NCBI GenBank assembly: GCA_036279015.1
Contig: DASUJY010000060.1
Location: forward strand, 1-64,000
Length of the DNA: 64,000 bases
Reading direction: 5' to 3'
Source of the DNA: DATEOR01 sp036279015
Lineage (GTDB): Bacteria; Actinomycetota; Thermoleophilia; Gaiellales; Gaiellaceae
Part shown: positions 17,014 through 25,059 of the stretch, piece after piece
How positions within the stretch are numbered: the first letter of the stretch is position 1
How the letters are laid out: every line of letters begins with the position of its first letter
Position numbers and translations under genes: made by a program
Notes under the pieces: generated by a model
Seen by the model: only the letters and a program-made list of their open reading frames with translations
The model's database searches: none
Told to the model about the DNA's origin: nothing

Positions 17014-17925
17014 TCACGGACGAAAGGCCGGGACGATCCTTGTCCCGGCCTTTCCGTGGGCGAGCCCGTCGGCGCTCGTGATGAGGGCCTCGCCGCCCGT
17101 CTCGGAGACGAAGCGGAAGGCCGCCTCGACCTTGGGGCGCATGCTGCCCGCGGCCAGCGAGTCGATGAGGCCGTCGTCGCGGCCGGGCGAGAGCTCCGCG
17201 AGCGCGCGCTGCTCTGCCGTCCCGAAGTCGGCGTAGACCGCCGGAACCTGCGTCAGGATCACCAGCCGGTCGGCGCCGAGGCCGACAGCGAGGAGCGCGG
17301 AGGCGTGATCCTTGTCGATGACAGCGTCGATGCCGTCGTGCCGCCCGTCGCGTGCGACCACCGGAATGCCGCCCCCGCCCACCGCGACGACGAGCGCGCC
17401 GGTCTCGAGGAGCGTCCCGATCGCACCGAGCTCGAGCACCTCGAGCGGGCGCGGCGAGGGGACGACACGGCGCCAGCCGCGGTTGGCGTCCTCCACGACC
17501 GTCCAGCCGCGCTCGGCCTCGAGGGCCTGGGCGCGCCCGGCCTCGTAGAAGGGGCCGACCGGCTTGGTCGGGCTCGCGAAGGCGGGGTCGTCCTCGTCGA
17601 CCACCACGCGCGTGAGGACGACCGCGACCGAGCGGCCCGTGACCGGCTCGAGCTCGGAGGCGACGAGCGCCCCGATCTCCGCCTGCGTCTGGGCGACCGC
17701 GACGTACAGCGGCAACGCCGGCGCCTCGGCGCTCGCGAGCTCCTGCCGCAGGAGCTCGTTCCCGACCTGGGGCCCGTTCCCGTGCGTGATCACGACCGGC
17801 CCGCCGGTGAGGATGGACGCCGCCGCCTGGAAGGTCTTCGCCAGGTTCGCCCGCTGCTCGACTGCCGTCCCGCGCTCGCCGGGACCGAGCAGCGCGTTGC
17901 CCCCCAGCGCGACGACGGTCAGCAC
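17014..17925 (-). CDS. arcC: carbamate kinase
   Basis: A 303-residue amino-acid-kinase-fold protein. Carbamate kinase motifs seen are VVALGGNALL at the N-terminus, THGNGPQVGNELLRQE, the nucleotide loop VAVGGGGIPV and AVIDKDHASALLA. It makes ATP from carbamoyl phosphate and ADP, or the reverse. It starts at a GTG 4 nt after the stop of the COG2403-type gene, so it is the last gene of a three-gene operon. Its C-terminal codons double as a terminator stem. No arginine deiminase or catabolic carbamoyltransferase is in the same operon; argF lies across hsp20. Confidence 0.9.
   Translation of the reverse strand: MLTVVALGGNALLGPGERGTAVEQRANLAKTFQAAASILTGGPVVITHGNGPQVGNELLRQELASAEAPALPLYVAVAQTQAEIGALVASELEPVTGRSVAVVLTRVVVDEDDPAFASPTKPVGPFYEAGRAQALEAERGWTVVEDANRGWRRVVPSPRPLEVLELGAIGTLLETGALVVAVGGGGIPVVARDGRHDGIDAVIDKDHASALLAVGLGADRLVILTQVPAVYADFGTAEQRALAELSPGRDDGLIDSLAAGSMRPKVEAAFRFVSETGGEALITSADGLAHGKAGTRIVPAFRP
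17023..17053. terminator. hairpin overlapping the 3' end of arcC, between hsp20 and arcC
   Basis: AAAGGCCGGGAC, a 7-nt loop and GTCCCGGCCTTT form a perfect 12-bp stem. It starts with AAA and ends with TTT, as expected for a bidirectional terminator serving hsp20 (+) and arcC (-). It lies wholly inside the last codons of arcC. Confidence 0.65.
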
Positions 17926-17929
17926 GCGG

Positions 17930-19255
17930 CTAGGAGGCGTCGATGATGCCGCGCTCCGCGAGGAGCTGAGCGATCGTCGGCTCGCCGAGCTCCTGGAGGC
18001 GGTACGTGACGCGGAGCGCCGGCTTGTCGAGCTCGATGACGCGGCGGAGGTCGATCGGCGTCCCGATCAGGACGAGGTCGGCGTCGGAGCGAGCGATCGT
18101 CTCGCGGAGCTCCTCCATCTGCTGCCGCCCGTAGCCCATCGCCGGGAGGAGCTGGGTGACGTGCGGGTACTTGGCGAAGGTCTCCTTGATCGAGCCGACG
18201 GCGAACGGGCGCGGGTCGACGAGCTCCGAGGCGCCGCCCGCCTTCGCGGCGAGGACGGCCGCGCCGTAGCTCATCTCGCCGTGCGTGAGCGTCGGCCCGT
18301 CCTCGATCGCGAGCACCCGCTTGCCCTCGATCTGGTGCGTGTCCTCCTCGACCTCGAAGGGCGAGGCGGCGCGGACGACGGCTGCGCCCGGGTTGACCGC
18401 CCTGATCGACGCGAGCACGGCCTCGACGCCTTCCTCGGGCGCGGTGTCGATCTTGTTCACGACGCAGGCGTCGGCCATGCGCAGGTTCGTCTCGCCCGGG
18501 TGGTAGCGCAGCTCGTGCCCTGCCCGGTGGGGATCGACCACGACGAGGTGGAGGTCCGGGTCGATGAAGGGCGTGTCGTTGTTGCCGCCGTCCCAGACGA
18601 CGACGTCGGCCTCCTCCTCGGCGCGCTCGAGGATGGCGCCGTAGTCGACGCCGGCGAAGACGAGGTTGCCCTCGGCCAGGTGCGGCTCGTACTCCTCCCG
18701 CTCCTCGATCGTGCAGTCGGCCGCGTCCAGGTCCTCGTAGCGCTCGAAGCGCTGCACGGCCTGCTTGGTCAGGTCGCCGTAGGGCATGGGATGGCGGAGG
18801 ACGGCGACGCGCTTTCCCGCGCCCCGGAGCACGGAGGCGACGTGACGGGTCGTCTGGCTCTTGCCGGAGCCGGTGCGGACGGCGCAGATCGCGACCACCG
18901 GCTTCGAGGCGCGAAGCTCGGTCGAGCGCGGGCCCATGAGGCGGAAGTCGGCGCCGGCCGCGAGCGCGATCGAGCCGATGTGCATGACGTGCTCGTGCGT
19001 CACATCCGAATAGGCGAAGACGACGTCGTCGATCTCCTCTCGCCGCACGGTGTCGGCGAGCTCCTCCTCGGCGAGGATCGGGATCCCGTCCGGATAGCCG
19101 TCGCCGGCGAGCTCGGGCGGATAGACGCGGCCCTCGATGTCCGGGATCTGCGTCGCCGTGAAGGCCACGACGCGGACGTCGTCTCGACCTCGGAAGGCGA
19201 CGTTGAAGTTGTGGAAGTCGCGACCGGCCGCGCCCGCGATCAGGACCTTCCGCAT
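17930..19255 (-). CDS. COG2403-type P-loop protein (cyclic 2,3-diphosphoglycerate synthetase-like)
   Basis: A 441-residue protein. The N-terminal Rossmann-like region (KVLIAGAAGRDFHNFN) is followed by a P-loop domain beginning VVAICAVRTGSGKSQTTR. Further acidic and NKID-like motifs (CVVNKIDTAP, VVWDGGNNDTPF) are typical of a GTPase/ATPase. Relatives are named after the archaeal enzyme that makes cyclic 2,3-diphosphoglycerate, but the bacterial members have no proven function and often neighbour carbamate kinase genes. Here it overlaps the upstream peptidase stop by one base and ends 4 nt before arcC. A role tied to carbamoyl-phosphate metabolism is inference. Confidence 0.75.
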   Translation of the reverse strand: MRKVLIAGAAGRDFHNFNVAFRGRDDVRVVAFTATQIPDIEGRVYPPELAGDGYPDGIPILAEEELADTVRREEIDDVVFAYSDVTHEHVMHIGSIALAAGADFRLMGPRSTELRASKPVVAICAVRTGSGKSQTTRHVASVLRGAGKRVAVLRHPMPYGDLTKQAVQRFERYEDLDAADCTIEEREEYEPHLAEGNLVFAGVDYGAILERAEEEADVVVWDGGNNDTPFIDPDLHLVVVDPHRAGHELRYHPGETNLRMADACVVNKIDTAPEEGVEAVLASIRAVNPGAAVVRAASPFEVEEDTHQIEGKRVLAIEDGPTLTHGEMSYGAAVLAAKAGGASELVDPRPFAVGSIKETFAKYPHVTQLLPAMGYGRQQMEELRETIARSDADLVLIGTPIDLRRVIELDKPALRVTYRLQELGEPTIAQLLAERGIIDAS

Positions 19256-20742
19256 CAGGCGGCGGTCTCCCGGATCCGCTCCGCGACCGCCGCAAGGTCG
19301 AGCCCGGCGCCCGCGACCTCTGCGAGGAGCTCGTCCGCGGTGGGACGCTGGCCCTCGGCCCAGAGCTCGCGGAGGAGCGATCCCGCCTCGCGCCGAGTGA
19401 ACCACGCGCGCCCGAACTCCTCGCGCAGGAACGAGCGCAGGAGCGCCTCGAACGCCCACGCCCGCAGATAGCTCGACGAGTAGAAGCCCGCGTCGATGTC
19501 GGCGAGGAAGTCGACGTCCGAGACCTCGATCTTCAGCGCGTCGTGCATTCGCTCGACGTAGCGGGGACGCATCGACTCGAGGTCGCCCACGCCGTGCAGC
19601 TCGAGCTCGTAGAGGAACTTGGCCGCGTAGCGGCGCACGAAGTAGAGCTGTCCGGCTGAGGCCTCGGCGGCGAAGTCCGCCGGGCGCGCGAAGTCGAGGC
19701 GCCGCTCGAGCCAGGCGGGCTCGTTGACGAGGAGCTCGAGCAGCATCGCCCAGCCCTCGGTGACGGCGTTGTCGCCGAGCCGGCGGTCCTCGACGGGAAG
19801 GTCCGCCGACGTGTGCGCGTAGTGCTCGGTGTGCCCGGCCTCGTGGAAGAGCGCGTGCCAGTCGTCGGGCCCTCCGATGGGCTGGATCACGAGCATCACC
19901 CGTCCCGGCACCTCGATCGGGGCGCAGAAGGCCCGTGGCGATTTCGTCGGGCGGGACTCGATGTCGAGGTGGACGTTCTCCTGGCCCTGGAGCTCGATTC
20001 CGAGCCCTCCGAGCGTGCCCTCGAGCGCCGGGAGCATCGCCGCGGCGGTGAAGCCCGTGTCCCACTCGTTCGCTCGGAAGAGCCGGGGCACGTCCCAGCG
20101 CCTCGCCTCCTCGAGCGAGATCCCGACGCGCGCGCGGAAGAGCGGGTCGAGGACGCGGACGTAAAGGTCCTCGGTCTCGGCCAGGAAGCTTTCGCACTGG
20201 GCGCCGAGCTCGTCGAGCGGGAAGCCGAAGCGCCTGTAGAGCTCGAGGTAGGTCGGCGCGCCTAGCTCGACGGTGGCCGAGCGGCGCGCCTCTGCCATGC
20301 GGACGTGGCGCTCGTTGAGGTGCTCTTCGGTGAGATCGACGCGCGCCTCGTCGAGGCGCTGGCGGCGTCCGCGGTCGGGCTCGTTTGCGATCGAGGGACG
20401 CAGCAGCCGGAAGCCGATCTCCTCGCCGTCGACCGTGGCCGTGAGCGAGGCCTCGAGCCCCGCGATCTCCTCGGCATCGGCGCGTGTCAGGTCGCCGACG
20501 TAGCCCTCGCAGGCGAAGCGCCAGAGCTCGCGCGCGCTTCGCCCCTCCACCTCGGCCGTCGCCGCGAGCCGCCGGCAGGCGTCGAGCGTGGTCAGGTCGC
20601 TGAAGCGCTCGTAGATCGGCGAGAGCTCGAAGTCGTCCTTGAGCCCAGCGAAGTGGAGGTAGTACTCCTCGTCGAGTGCCGCGATGAACCGGTCGGCCTC
20701 GTCCCGGTACGACTCGAGCTCTGCCACCGGGGCGGTCGCCAT
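19255..20742 (-). CDS. zincin oligopeptidase-like protein (M3-like)
   Basis: A 495-residue soluble protein with a gluzincin active site: DDWHALFHEAGHTEHYAHT supplies HExxH, and the third ligand is the glutamate in NAVTEGWAMLLELL about 30 residues later. The all-helical flanks and length resemble M3/M32-type oligopeptidases, but I cannot assign a subfamily. The ATG at 20742 is the first in-frame start after the divergent yjbQ gene, leaving 21 nt between them. It heads the peptidase/COG2403/arcC operon, which is an unexpected partner set for a peptidase. Confidence 0.75.
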   Translation of the reverse strand: MATAPVAELESYRDEADRFIAALDEEYYLHFAGLKDDFELSPIYERFSDLTTLDACRRLAATAEVEGRSARELWRFACEGYVGDLTRADAEEIAGLEASLTATVDGEEIGFRLLRPSIANEPDRGRRQRLDEARVDLTEEHLNERHVRMAEARRSATVELGAPTYLELYRRFGFPLDELGAQCESFLAETEDLYVRVLDPLFRARVGISLEEARRWDVPRLFRANEWDTGFTAAAMLPALEGTLGGLGIELQGQENVHLDIESRPTKSPRAFCAPIEVPGRVMLVIQPIGGPDDWHALFHEAGHTEHYAHTSADLPVEDRRLGDNAVTEGWAMLLELLVNEPAWLERRLDFARPADFAAEASAGQLYFVRRYAAKFLYELELHGVGDLESMRPRYVERMHDALKIEVSDVDFLADIDAGFYSSSYLRAWAFEALLRSFLREEFGRAWFTRREAGSLLRELWAEGQRPTADELLAEVAGAGLDLAAVAERIRETAA

Positions 20743-20750
20743 GGGTGCCG

Positions 20751-20764
20751 TAGGATAGCGGCCG
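20751..20764 (+). promoter_or_regulatory. putative leaderless -10 of yjbQ
   Basis: TAGGAT at 20751-20756 ends 7 nt before the GTG start. With only 21 nt between this gene and the divergent peptidase gene, a leaderless transcript is the simplest arrangement. Confidence 0.45.
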
Positions 20765-21162
20765 TGCGCGAGTTCGACGTGCAGACCGAGCGGAAGACCG
20801 AGCTCGTCAACATCACCGCGCAGGTGCGCGAGGCAGTGGGGGACGCAAACGGCGGCTCCGCTGCGCTCGTCTACGTGCCGCACACGACCGCCGGGGTGAC
20901 GATCAACGAGAACATCGACCCCGATCTCGTCGAGGACCTGGAGCAGGCCTTCGCGCGCGTCGTCGGGGACGACTGGGAGTGGCGCCACGACGACGCCGAC
21001 GGCCCGAACGCGCCCTCGCACGTGCGCTCGACGCTGGTCGGCCCCCAGCTCCTCGTTCCCCTGCGCGAGGGCGATCTCGCCCTCGGCACCTACCAGGGGA
21101 TCTTCTTCTGCGAGTTCGACGGCCCGCGCCGGCGCAAGGTGTACGTCTCGACGCTGGCTTGA
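20764..21162 (+). CDS. yjbQ: YjbQ/UPF0047 family protein
   Basis: A 132-residue protein with the family pattern: LVYVPHTTAGVTINENIDPDL, WRHDDADGPNAPSHVRSTLVG and the terminal GTYQGIFFCEFDGPRRRKVYV. Members are small trimeric proteins with a conserved His/Asp/His pocket. E. coli YjbQ shows weak thiamine-phosphate synthase activity, and the physiological role is unsettled. The GTG start gives the standard family length. It is followed after 23 nt by the RNA methyltransferase gene. Confidence 0.88.
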   Translation: MREFDVQTERKTELVNITAQVREAVGDANGGSAALVYVPHTTAGVTINENIDPDLVEDLEQAFARVVGDDWEWRHDDADGPNAPSHVRSTLVGPQLLVPLREGDLALGTYQGIFFCEFDGPRRRKVYVSTLA

Positions 21163-21173
21163 AACAGCCTCGC

Positions 21174-21186
21174 TAGGCTGGCCGAA
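21174..21186 (+). promoter_or_regulatory. putative leaderless -10 of the RNA methyltransferase gene
   Basis: TAGGCT at 21174-21179 lies exactly 6 nt before the ATG at 21186, with no ribosome-binding site in between. Confidence 0.45.
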
Positions 21187-22544
21187 TGGCCGCGCCGCTC
21201 AGAAAGGACCAGGAGCTCGACCTCCGGATCGACTCGCTCGCCTACGGCGGCAACGGAGTCGCGCGCCTGAACGGCTTCGTCGTCTTCGTGCGCCGCGGCC
21301 TTCCGGGCGACACCGTGCGCGCCCGTGTCACGAAGGTGAAGCGAAACCACGCGGAGGCGACGGCGCTCGAGGTGGTCGACGCCGGCGCGCCCCGGGTGGA
21401 CGCGCCCTGCGCGCACTATCCGGCCTGCGGAGGCTGCCGCTTCCAGGACCTCGCCTACGAGGCGCAGGCCGAGGCGAAGCAGGCGCAGGTCGCGGACGCG
21501 CTCGCCCGGATCGGGCGCCTCGAGGGCTTCGAGCTCGAGCCGATCGTCCCGGCGGCGTCGATCTTCCACTACCGCAACAAGCTCGAGTACTCGTTCACCC
21601 AGGACGAGCTCGGCATCGGCCTCGGCTTCCATAAGGCGGGTCGCTGGGACGAGGTGATCGACGTCGAGCGCTGCTGGCTCACGACCGACCTCGGCAATGC
21701 GATCCGGAACGCGGTCAAGGAGTGGGCGAACGCCTCGGGGCTCGCCGCCTACGACCAGGACGCGCAGGAGGGCTACCTCCGCCACCTCGTCGTGCGTGAG
21801 GGCCGGAACACCGGCCAGGCCCTCGTCGTCCTCGTCACCGCGCCCGGCGAGCTGCCCGAGGAGGGCTTCGTGGAGACGCTGCGCCGCTTCCCCGAGGTGC
21901 GCTCGGTGCACTGGGCGGTGAACGACACGCCCGCGGAGGTCACGAACGTCCCGTCCCGCCTCCTGTGGGGCGACGAGGCGATCGAGGAGGAGATTCTCGG
22001 CCTGCGCTTCCGCCTGCGCCCGAACGCCTTCTTCCAGACGAACACCGAGATGTCCGAGAAGCTCTACGCGCTCGCGATCGAGTACGCCGGCCTGACGGGG
22101 GACGAGACCGTCTACGACCTCTACTGCGGCACCGGCACGATCGGCCTCGCGATGGCCCGCGACGCGCTCACGGTGTGGGGGATCGAATCCTCGGAGGAGT
22201 CGGTCGCCTGCGCCGTCGAGAACGCCGAGCTGAACGGGCTCGCCAACGCCGCCTTCTTCGCCGGCGAGGTGGGCGCCGACGTCGAGGAGCTTCACGAGCG
22301 CGCCGGCGCGCCCGACGTCGTCGTCGTCGACCCGCCACGGGCAGGGCTGACCGCGAAGGCACTCGCCCGCGTCGCGGCGCTCGAGGCGCCGCGTCTCGTT
22401 TACGTCTCCTGCAATCCGACCACGCTGGCCGGCAACGCGAAGGAGCTCGTCTCCGAGCTCGGCTACTCGCTCGAGCGGGTCCGACCGGTCGACATGTTCC
22501 CGCACACGCCGCACGTCGAGTCGGTGGCGCTCTTCACGCGATGA
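21186..22544 (+). CDS. class I SAM-dependent RNA (uracil-5)-methyltransferase, RumA/TrmA family
   Basis: A 452-residue enzyme. An N-terminal TRAM domain (about residues 8-65) is followed by a [4Fe-4S]-type cysteine cluster, CAHYPACGGC. Then come the central domain and a C-terminal methyltransferase fold with YDLYCGTGTIGLAMA, VVDPPRAGL and the catalytic-cysteine motif VSCNPTTLAGN. Relatives form 5-methyluridine in 23S rRNA or tRNA; the target position is not deducible. The stop overlaps the next start as ATGA. Confidence 0.9.
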   Translation: MAAPLRKDQELDLRIDSLAYGGNGVARLNGFVVFVRRGLPGDTVRARVTKVKRNHAEATALEVVDAGAPRVDAPCAHYPACGGCRFQDLAYEAQAEAKQAQVADALARIGRLEGFELEPIVPAASIFHYRNKLEYSFTQDELGIGLGFHKAGRWDEVIDVERCWLTTDLGNAIRNAVKEWANASGLAAYDQDAQEGYLRHLVVREGRNTGQALVVLVTAPGELPEEGFVETLRRFPEVRSVHWAVNDTPAEVTNVPSRLLWGDEAIEEEILGLRFRLRPNAFFQTNTEMSEKLYALAIEYAGLTGDETVYDLYCGTGTIGLAMARDALTVWGIESSEESVACAVENAELNGLANAAFFAGEVGADVEELHERAGAPDVVVVDPPRAGLTAKALARVAALEAPRLVYVSCNPTTLAGNAKELVSELGYSLERVRPVDMFPHTPHVESVALFTR

Positions 22545-23269
22545 CGGTCGCCGCGCTCTACGACGTCCACGGCAACCTGCCCGCGCTCGAGGCGGTGCTC
22601 GCCGAGGTGGACGCCGACACGATCCTCGCCGGCGGCGACGTCGTGCTCGGCCCGATGCCTCGCGAGACGCTCGCTCTCCTGCGCGAGCGCGGCGCCACCT
22701 TCATCCGCGGGAACACCGATCGCGCCGTCGGCGGCGGCGTCCCCGAGGACGACCCGTGGCTCGAGCGCGTCCACTGGGTGCGGGATCAGCTCGACGAGGA
22801 CGATCTCGACTTCCTCCGCACGCTCCCGCATCCACTCTCGCTCGCCGTCGACAGCCTCGGCCAGGTTCTCTTTTGCCACGGCTCGCCTCGGAGCGACGAG
22901 GAGATCCTCACCGCCGCGACGCCGCCCAAGCGCCTCGATCCGATTCTCGACGGGGTGCAGGAGCGCGTCGTCGTCTGCGGACACACGCACGTCCAGTTCG
23001 ACCGGCTCGTCGGCGACCGGCGGCTCGTGAACGCGGGCAGCGTCGGCATGCCCTACGAGGGCGAGGCCGGAATCGCGTGCTGGGCGCTACTCGGGCCGGA
23101 CGTGGAGCTCCGCCGGACACGCTACGACGCCGAGCACGCTGCTGCAGGTGTCCGTGGATCGGGGATGCCCGGCGCCGACGAGTTCGCGCAGGAGTACGTT
23201 CTCCACCCGGCGACGGCGGAGGAGGCGACGACTCACTTCGAAGCTCTCGCGTCCGGCTCAGAGTCGTAG
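22541..23269 (+). CDS. metallophosphoesterase family protein
   Basis: A 242-residue calcineurin-like phosphoesterase of the short bacterial type. The dinuclear metal motifs are DVHGN (DxH at residue 8), GGDVVLGP (GD), RGNTDR (GN[H/D]), the first histidine in VLFCHGSPRSD and VCGHTHVQFDR (GHTH), followed by NAGSVG. Substrates could be phosphodiesters or protein phosphates; none is indicated. Coupled to the methyltransferase by an ATGA overlap. Its 3' end overlaps the convergent acetyltransferase gene by 12 nt. Confidence 0.87.
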   Translation: MTVAALYDVHGNLPALEAVLAEVDADTILAGGDVVLGPMPRETLALLRERGATFIRGNTDRAVGGGVPEDDPWLERVHWVRDQLDEDDLDFLRTLPHPLSLAVDSLGQVLFCHGSPRSDEEILTAATPPKRLDPILDGVQERVVVCGHTHVQFDRLVGDRRLVNAGSVGMPYEGEAGIACWALLGPDVELRRTRYDAEHAAAGVRGSGMPGADEFAQEYVLHPATAEEATTHFEALASGSES

Positions 23270-23743
23270 GAGCAGGGTGCACGCATTGCCGGCGCCCTCG
23301 GCGACGATTTCGAAGTTGAGCCGCTCGTAGAGGCGCTTCGCCGGGTTCTCGACCTCCACGCTCAGGCTGACCGCTTCGAACCCGTCGGCCCGGGCGCGGT
23401 CGACGAGGGCCGTGAGGAGCGCGGTGCCGAGTCCTGTGCCGCGCGCCGCCGGCTCGACGGCGACGGTGAGCTCTGGGATGTCGGGCGCCACGAAGCCGAA
23501 GCCGGGGTCATCGGCGGCGAAGAGCCGGTACCAGGCGGCGCCCGCCGGCTCGCCGGCGGCCGTCTCGGCGACGAGCGCCACGTCTCCGGGACGGCCCCAG
23601 CCTGCGAGGTAGCGCGCGACGGCCGGGTCGACGGCGAGGGTCTCGTCGAGGACATTGCTTCGCCAGCCCGCCGCCCACGACAGCATCCGCTCGAGGAACG
23701 GGAGATCGCTTTCGACCGCGAATCGGATCTCGGCGGTCGTCAC
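23258..23743 (-). CDS. GNAT family N-acetyltransferase
   Basis: A 161-residue GNAT protein with an N-terminal IRFAVESDLPFLERML and the acetyl-CoA-binding motif as VEPAARGTGLGTALLTALVDRARADG. It ends with KRLYERLNFEIV, a common GNAT C-terminal pattern. The acceptor is unknown. The GTG start overlaps the stop of the upstream membrane-protein gene (GTGA). Confidence 0.85.
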   Translation of the reverse strand: MTTAEIRFAVESDLPFLERMLSWAAGWRSNVLDETLAVDPAVARYLAGWGRPGDVALVAETAAGEPAGAAWYRLFAADDPGFGFVAPDIPELTVAVEPAARGTGLGTALLTALVDRARADGFEAVSLSVEVENPAKRLYERLNFEIVAEGAGNACTLLLRL

Positions 23744-24459
23744 CTACCGGCTCTCGCCGAGCGCCAGCCCCTGTAGTCCCGCCAGAAGCGGTCGGCGTTC
23801 GCCAGCACGAAGGCCACGGAGAGGAGCGGCAGGGCGGGGAGGCCCGAGATGTCGAAGCCGACCGCGAGCGCGAGCGTCGCGCCGAAGGAGAGCGCCATCA
23901 GGAGCCACGTGAGGCGCACGCGGAGGCCGAAGCGGTCGGCGGCGGCGAGGAAGAGCGAGAAGAAGAGGACGTCAGGAAGCCCGAGCTGCGCCGAGTTGTG
24001 CTCGCCGGGAAGCGGGAAGGAGATCGAGAGCGCGTTGAAGACCTCGGGCTGGTTCTCGACGATCTCCTTCGTCGGCCCGCGGGCGACGGAGAAGATGTCG
24101 ACCGGGACGATCAGGACGGCGATCAGGAGCACCCACGAGAGCGCCTCGAACCAGGAGAGGAACCACCAGGCGACCGCGGCGACGGCCGCGATCTTGACGA
24201 AGTTCGCGGCGATGTCGAGGCCGCCCGCCTCGAGGGCGACGCTGAGGACGACGAGCGCGACGGCGGCTTGCCCGACGAAGCGCGAGCCCGCGCGCCGGAG
24301 CGGCAACGCGAGCAGGACGAGCACGAATGTGACAGGGATCAGCCCGAAGGTGAGGAACGCGACGTCGGCCCAGACGCTGAGCCTGGGCAGGTCCTCGGAG
24401 ACCGCGTAGAACCACGCCAGGACCCCGAGGACGACTAGTACGGCGGCAGCTCGGACCAC
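23740..24459 (-). CDS. polytopic membrane protein of unknown function
   Basis: About 239 residues and roughly eight hydrophobic helices, with short charged loops (VARGPTKEIVENQPEVFNAL) and aromatic-rich interfaces (WWFLSWFEALSW). I do not recognise the family. The GTG at 24459 is chosen because hydrophobic sequence starts there and the remaining upstream reading overlaps the uracil-DNA-glycosylase-like gene. This start overlaps that gene by 25 nt. Downstream it is coupled to the acetyltransferase. Confidence 0.6.
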   Translation of the reverse strand: MVRAAAVLVVLGVLAWFYAVSEDLPRLSVWADVAFLTFGLIPVTFVLVLLALPLRRAGSRFVGQAAVALVVLSVALEAGGLDIAANFVKIAAVAAVAWWFLSWFEALSWVLLIAVLIVPVDIFSVARGPTKEIVENQPEVFNALSISFPLPGEHNSAQLGLPDVLFFSLFLAAADRFGLRVRLTWLLMALSFGATLALAVGFDISGLPALPLLSVAFVLANADRFWRDYRGWRSARAGR

Positions 24460-25013
24460 CAGGGGCCGATTGCCTTGAAGGCCTCCCAGAACTCCTTCTT
24501 GGCCGGCGCCTCGTCGAGGGAGGCGTCGAGGTCGGGCGTCACCAGGGCGTCGATCGTCGGCGTGAACCGTTGGATCGACCCCGGCTCGCTCGCGAGCTCG
24601 GTCGCGAGCGGAAAGCGGACGGCGTTCAGACACGTGAGAGCATCTTGCCCCATGACCACGATGAGCTTGGGCTGAACGATGTGGACCTCACGCACGAGCC
24701 ACTCCCGGGCCTCGACCTCCTCTGCTCCTGCGAACTTGAGGCAGTTCGTCCCGTAGATCGCGGTCGGGTCGACCTGGAGCCGCTGGAGGGATTTGAGGAC
24801 GGCCTGGCCCGCGCGGCCGAAGAAGGCGACGCCCTCGTGCTGCTCCGCCGTCTGCGGGCCGTACTTGAGCAGGAAGATCTCCGCCTGCGGATGTCCTGAG
24901 CCGAGCACCGGCGCGCGGTCGGTGCCGGCGACGCGGGCGATCTCGCGCCCGAGCTCGTTGATCTCGGCGATCGCCTTCTCGAGATACCGCTGGGAGATGT
25001 CGTCCGTAGGCAC
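24435..25013 (-). CDS. uracil-DNA glycosylase superfamily protein, divergent
   Basis: A 192-residue protein related to family-4-like UDGs: VAFFGRAGQAVLKSL, IYGTNCLKF and VQPKLIVVMGQDALTCLNAV match the expected order. The catalytic motif normally GE(A/G)PG reads LLKYGPQ, and the usual HPSP near the C-terminus reads TPDLDASLD. The four cysteines of the family-4 Fe-S cluster are not present. Activity is therefore uncertain; it may bind DNA or a nucleotide without excising uracil. The GTG at 25013 begins just before the homologous helix. Confidence 0.65.
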   Translation of the reverse strand: MPTDDISQRYLEKAIAEINELGREIARVAGTDRAPVLGSGHPQAEIFLLKYGPQTAEQHEGVAFFGRAGQAVLKSLQRLQVDPTAIYGTNCLKFAGAEEVEAREWLVREVHIVQPKLIVVMGQDALTCLNAVRFPLATELASEPGSIQRFTPTIDALVTPDLDASLDEAPAKKEFWEAFKAIGPWWSELPPY

Positions 25014-25059
25014 GGGCAAAGGGGCTGCGAGCGCTATTCGGGGTCCGACGTCCCTCTTC

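Noticed and set aside
24460..24633. 58-residue N-terminal extension of the membrane protein
   Set aside because: It lies wholly inside the UDG-like gene and is Arg-rich without hydrophobic segments.
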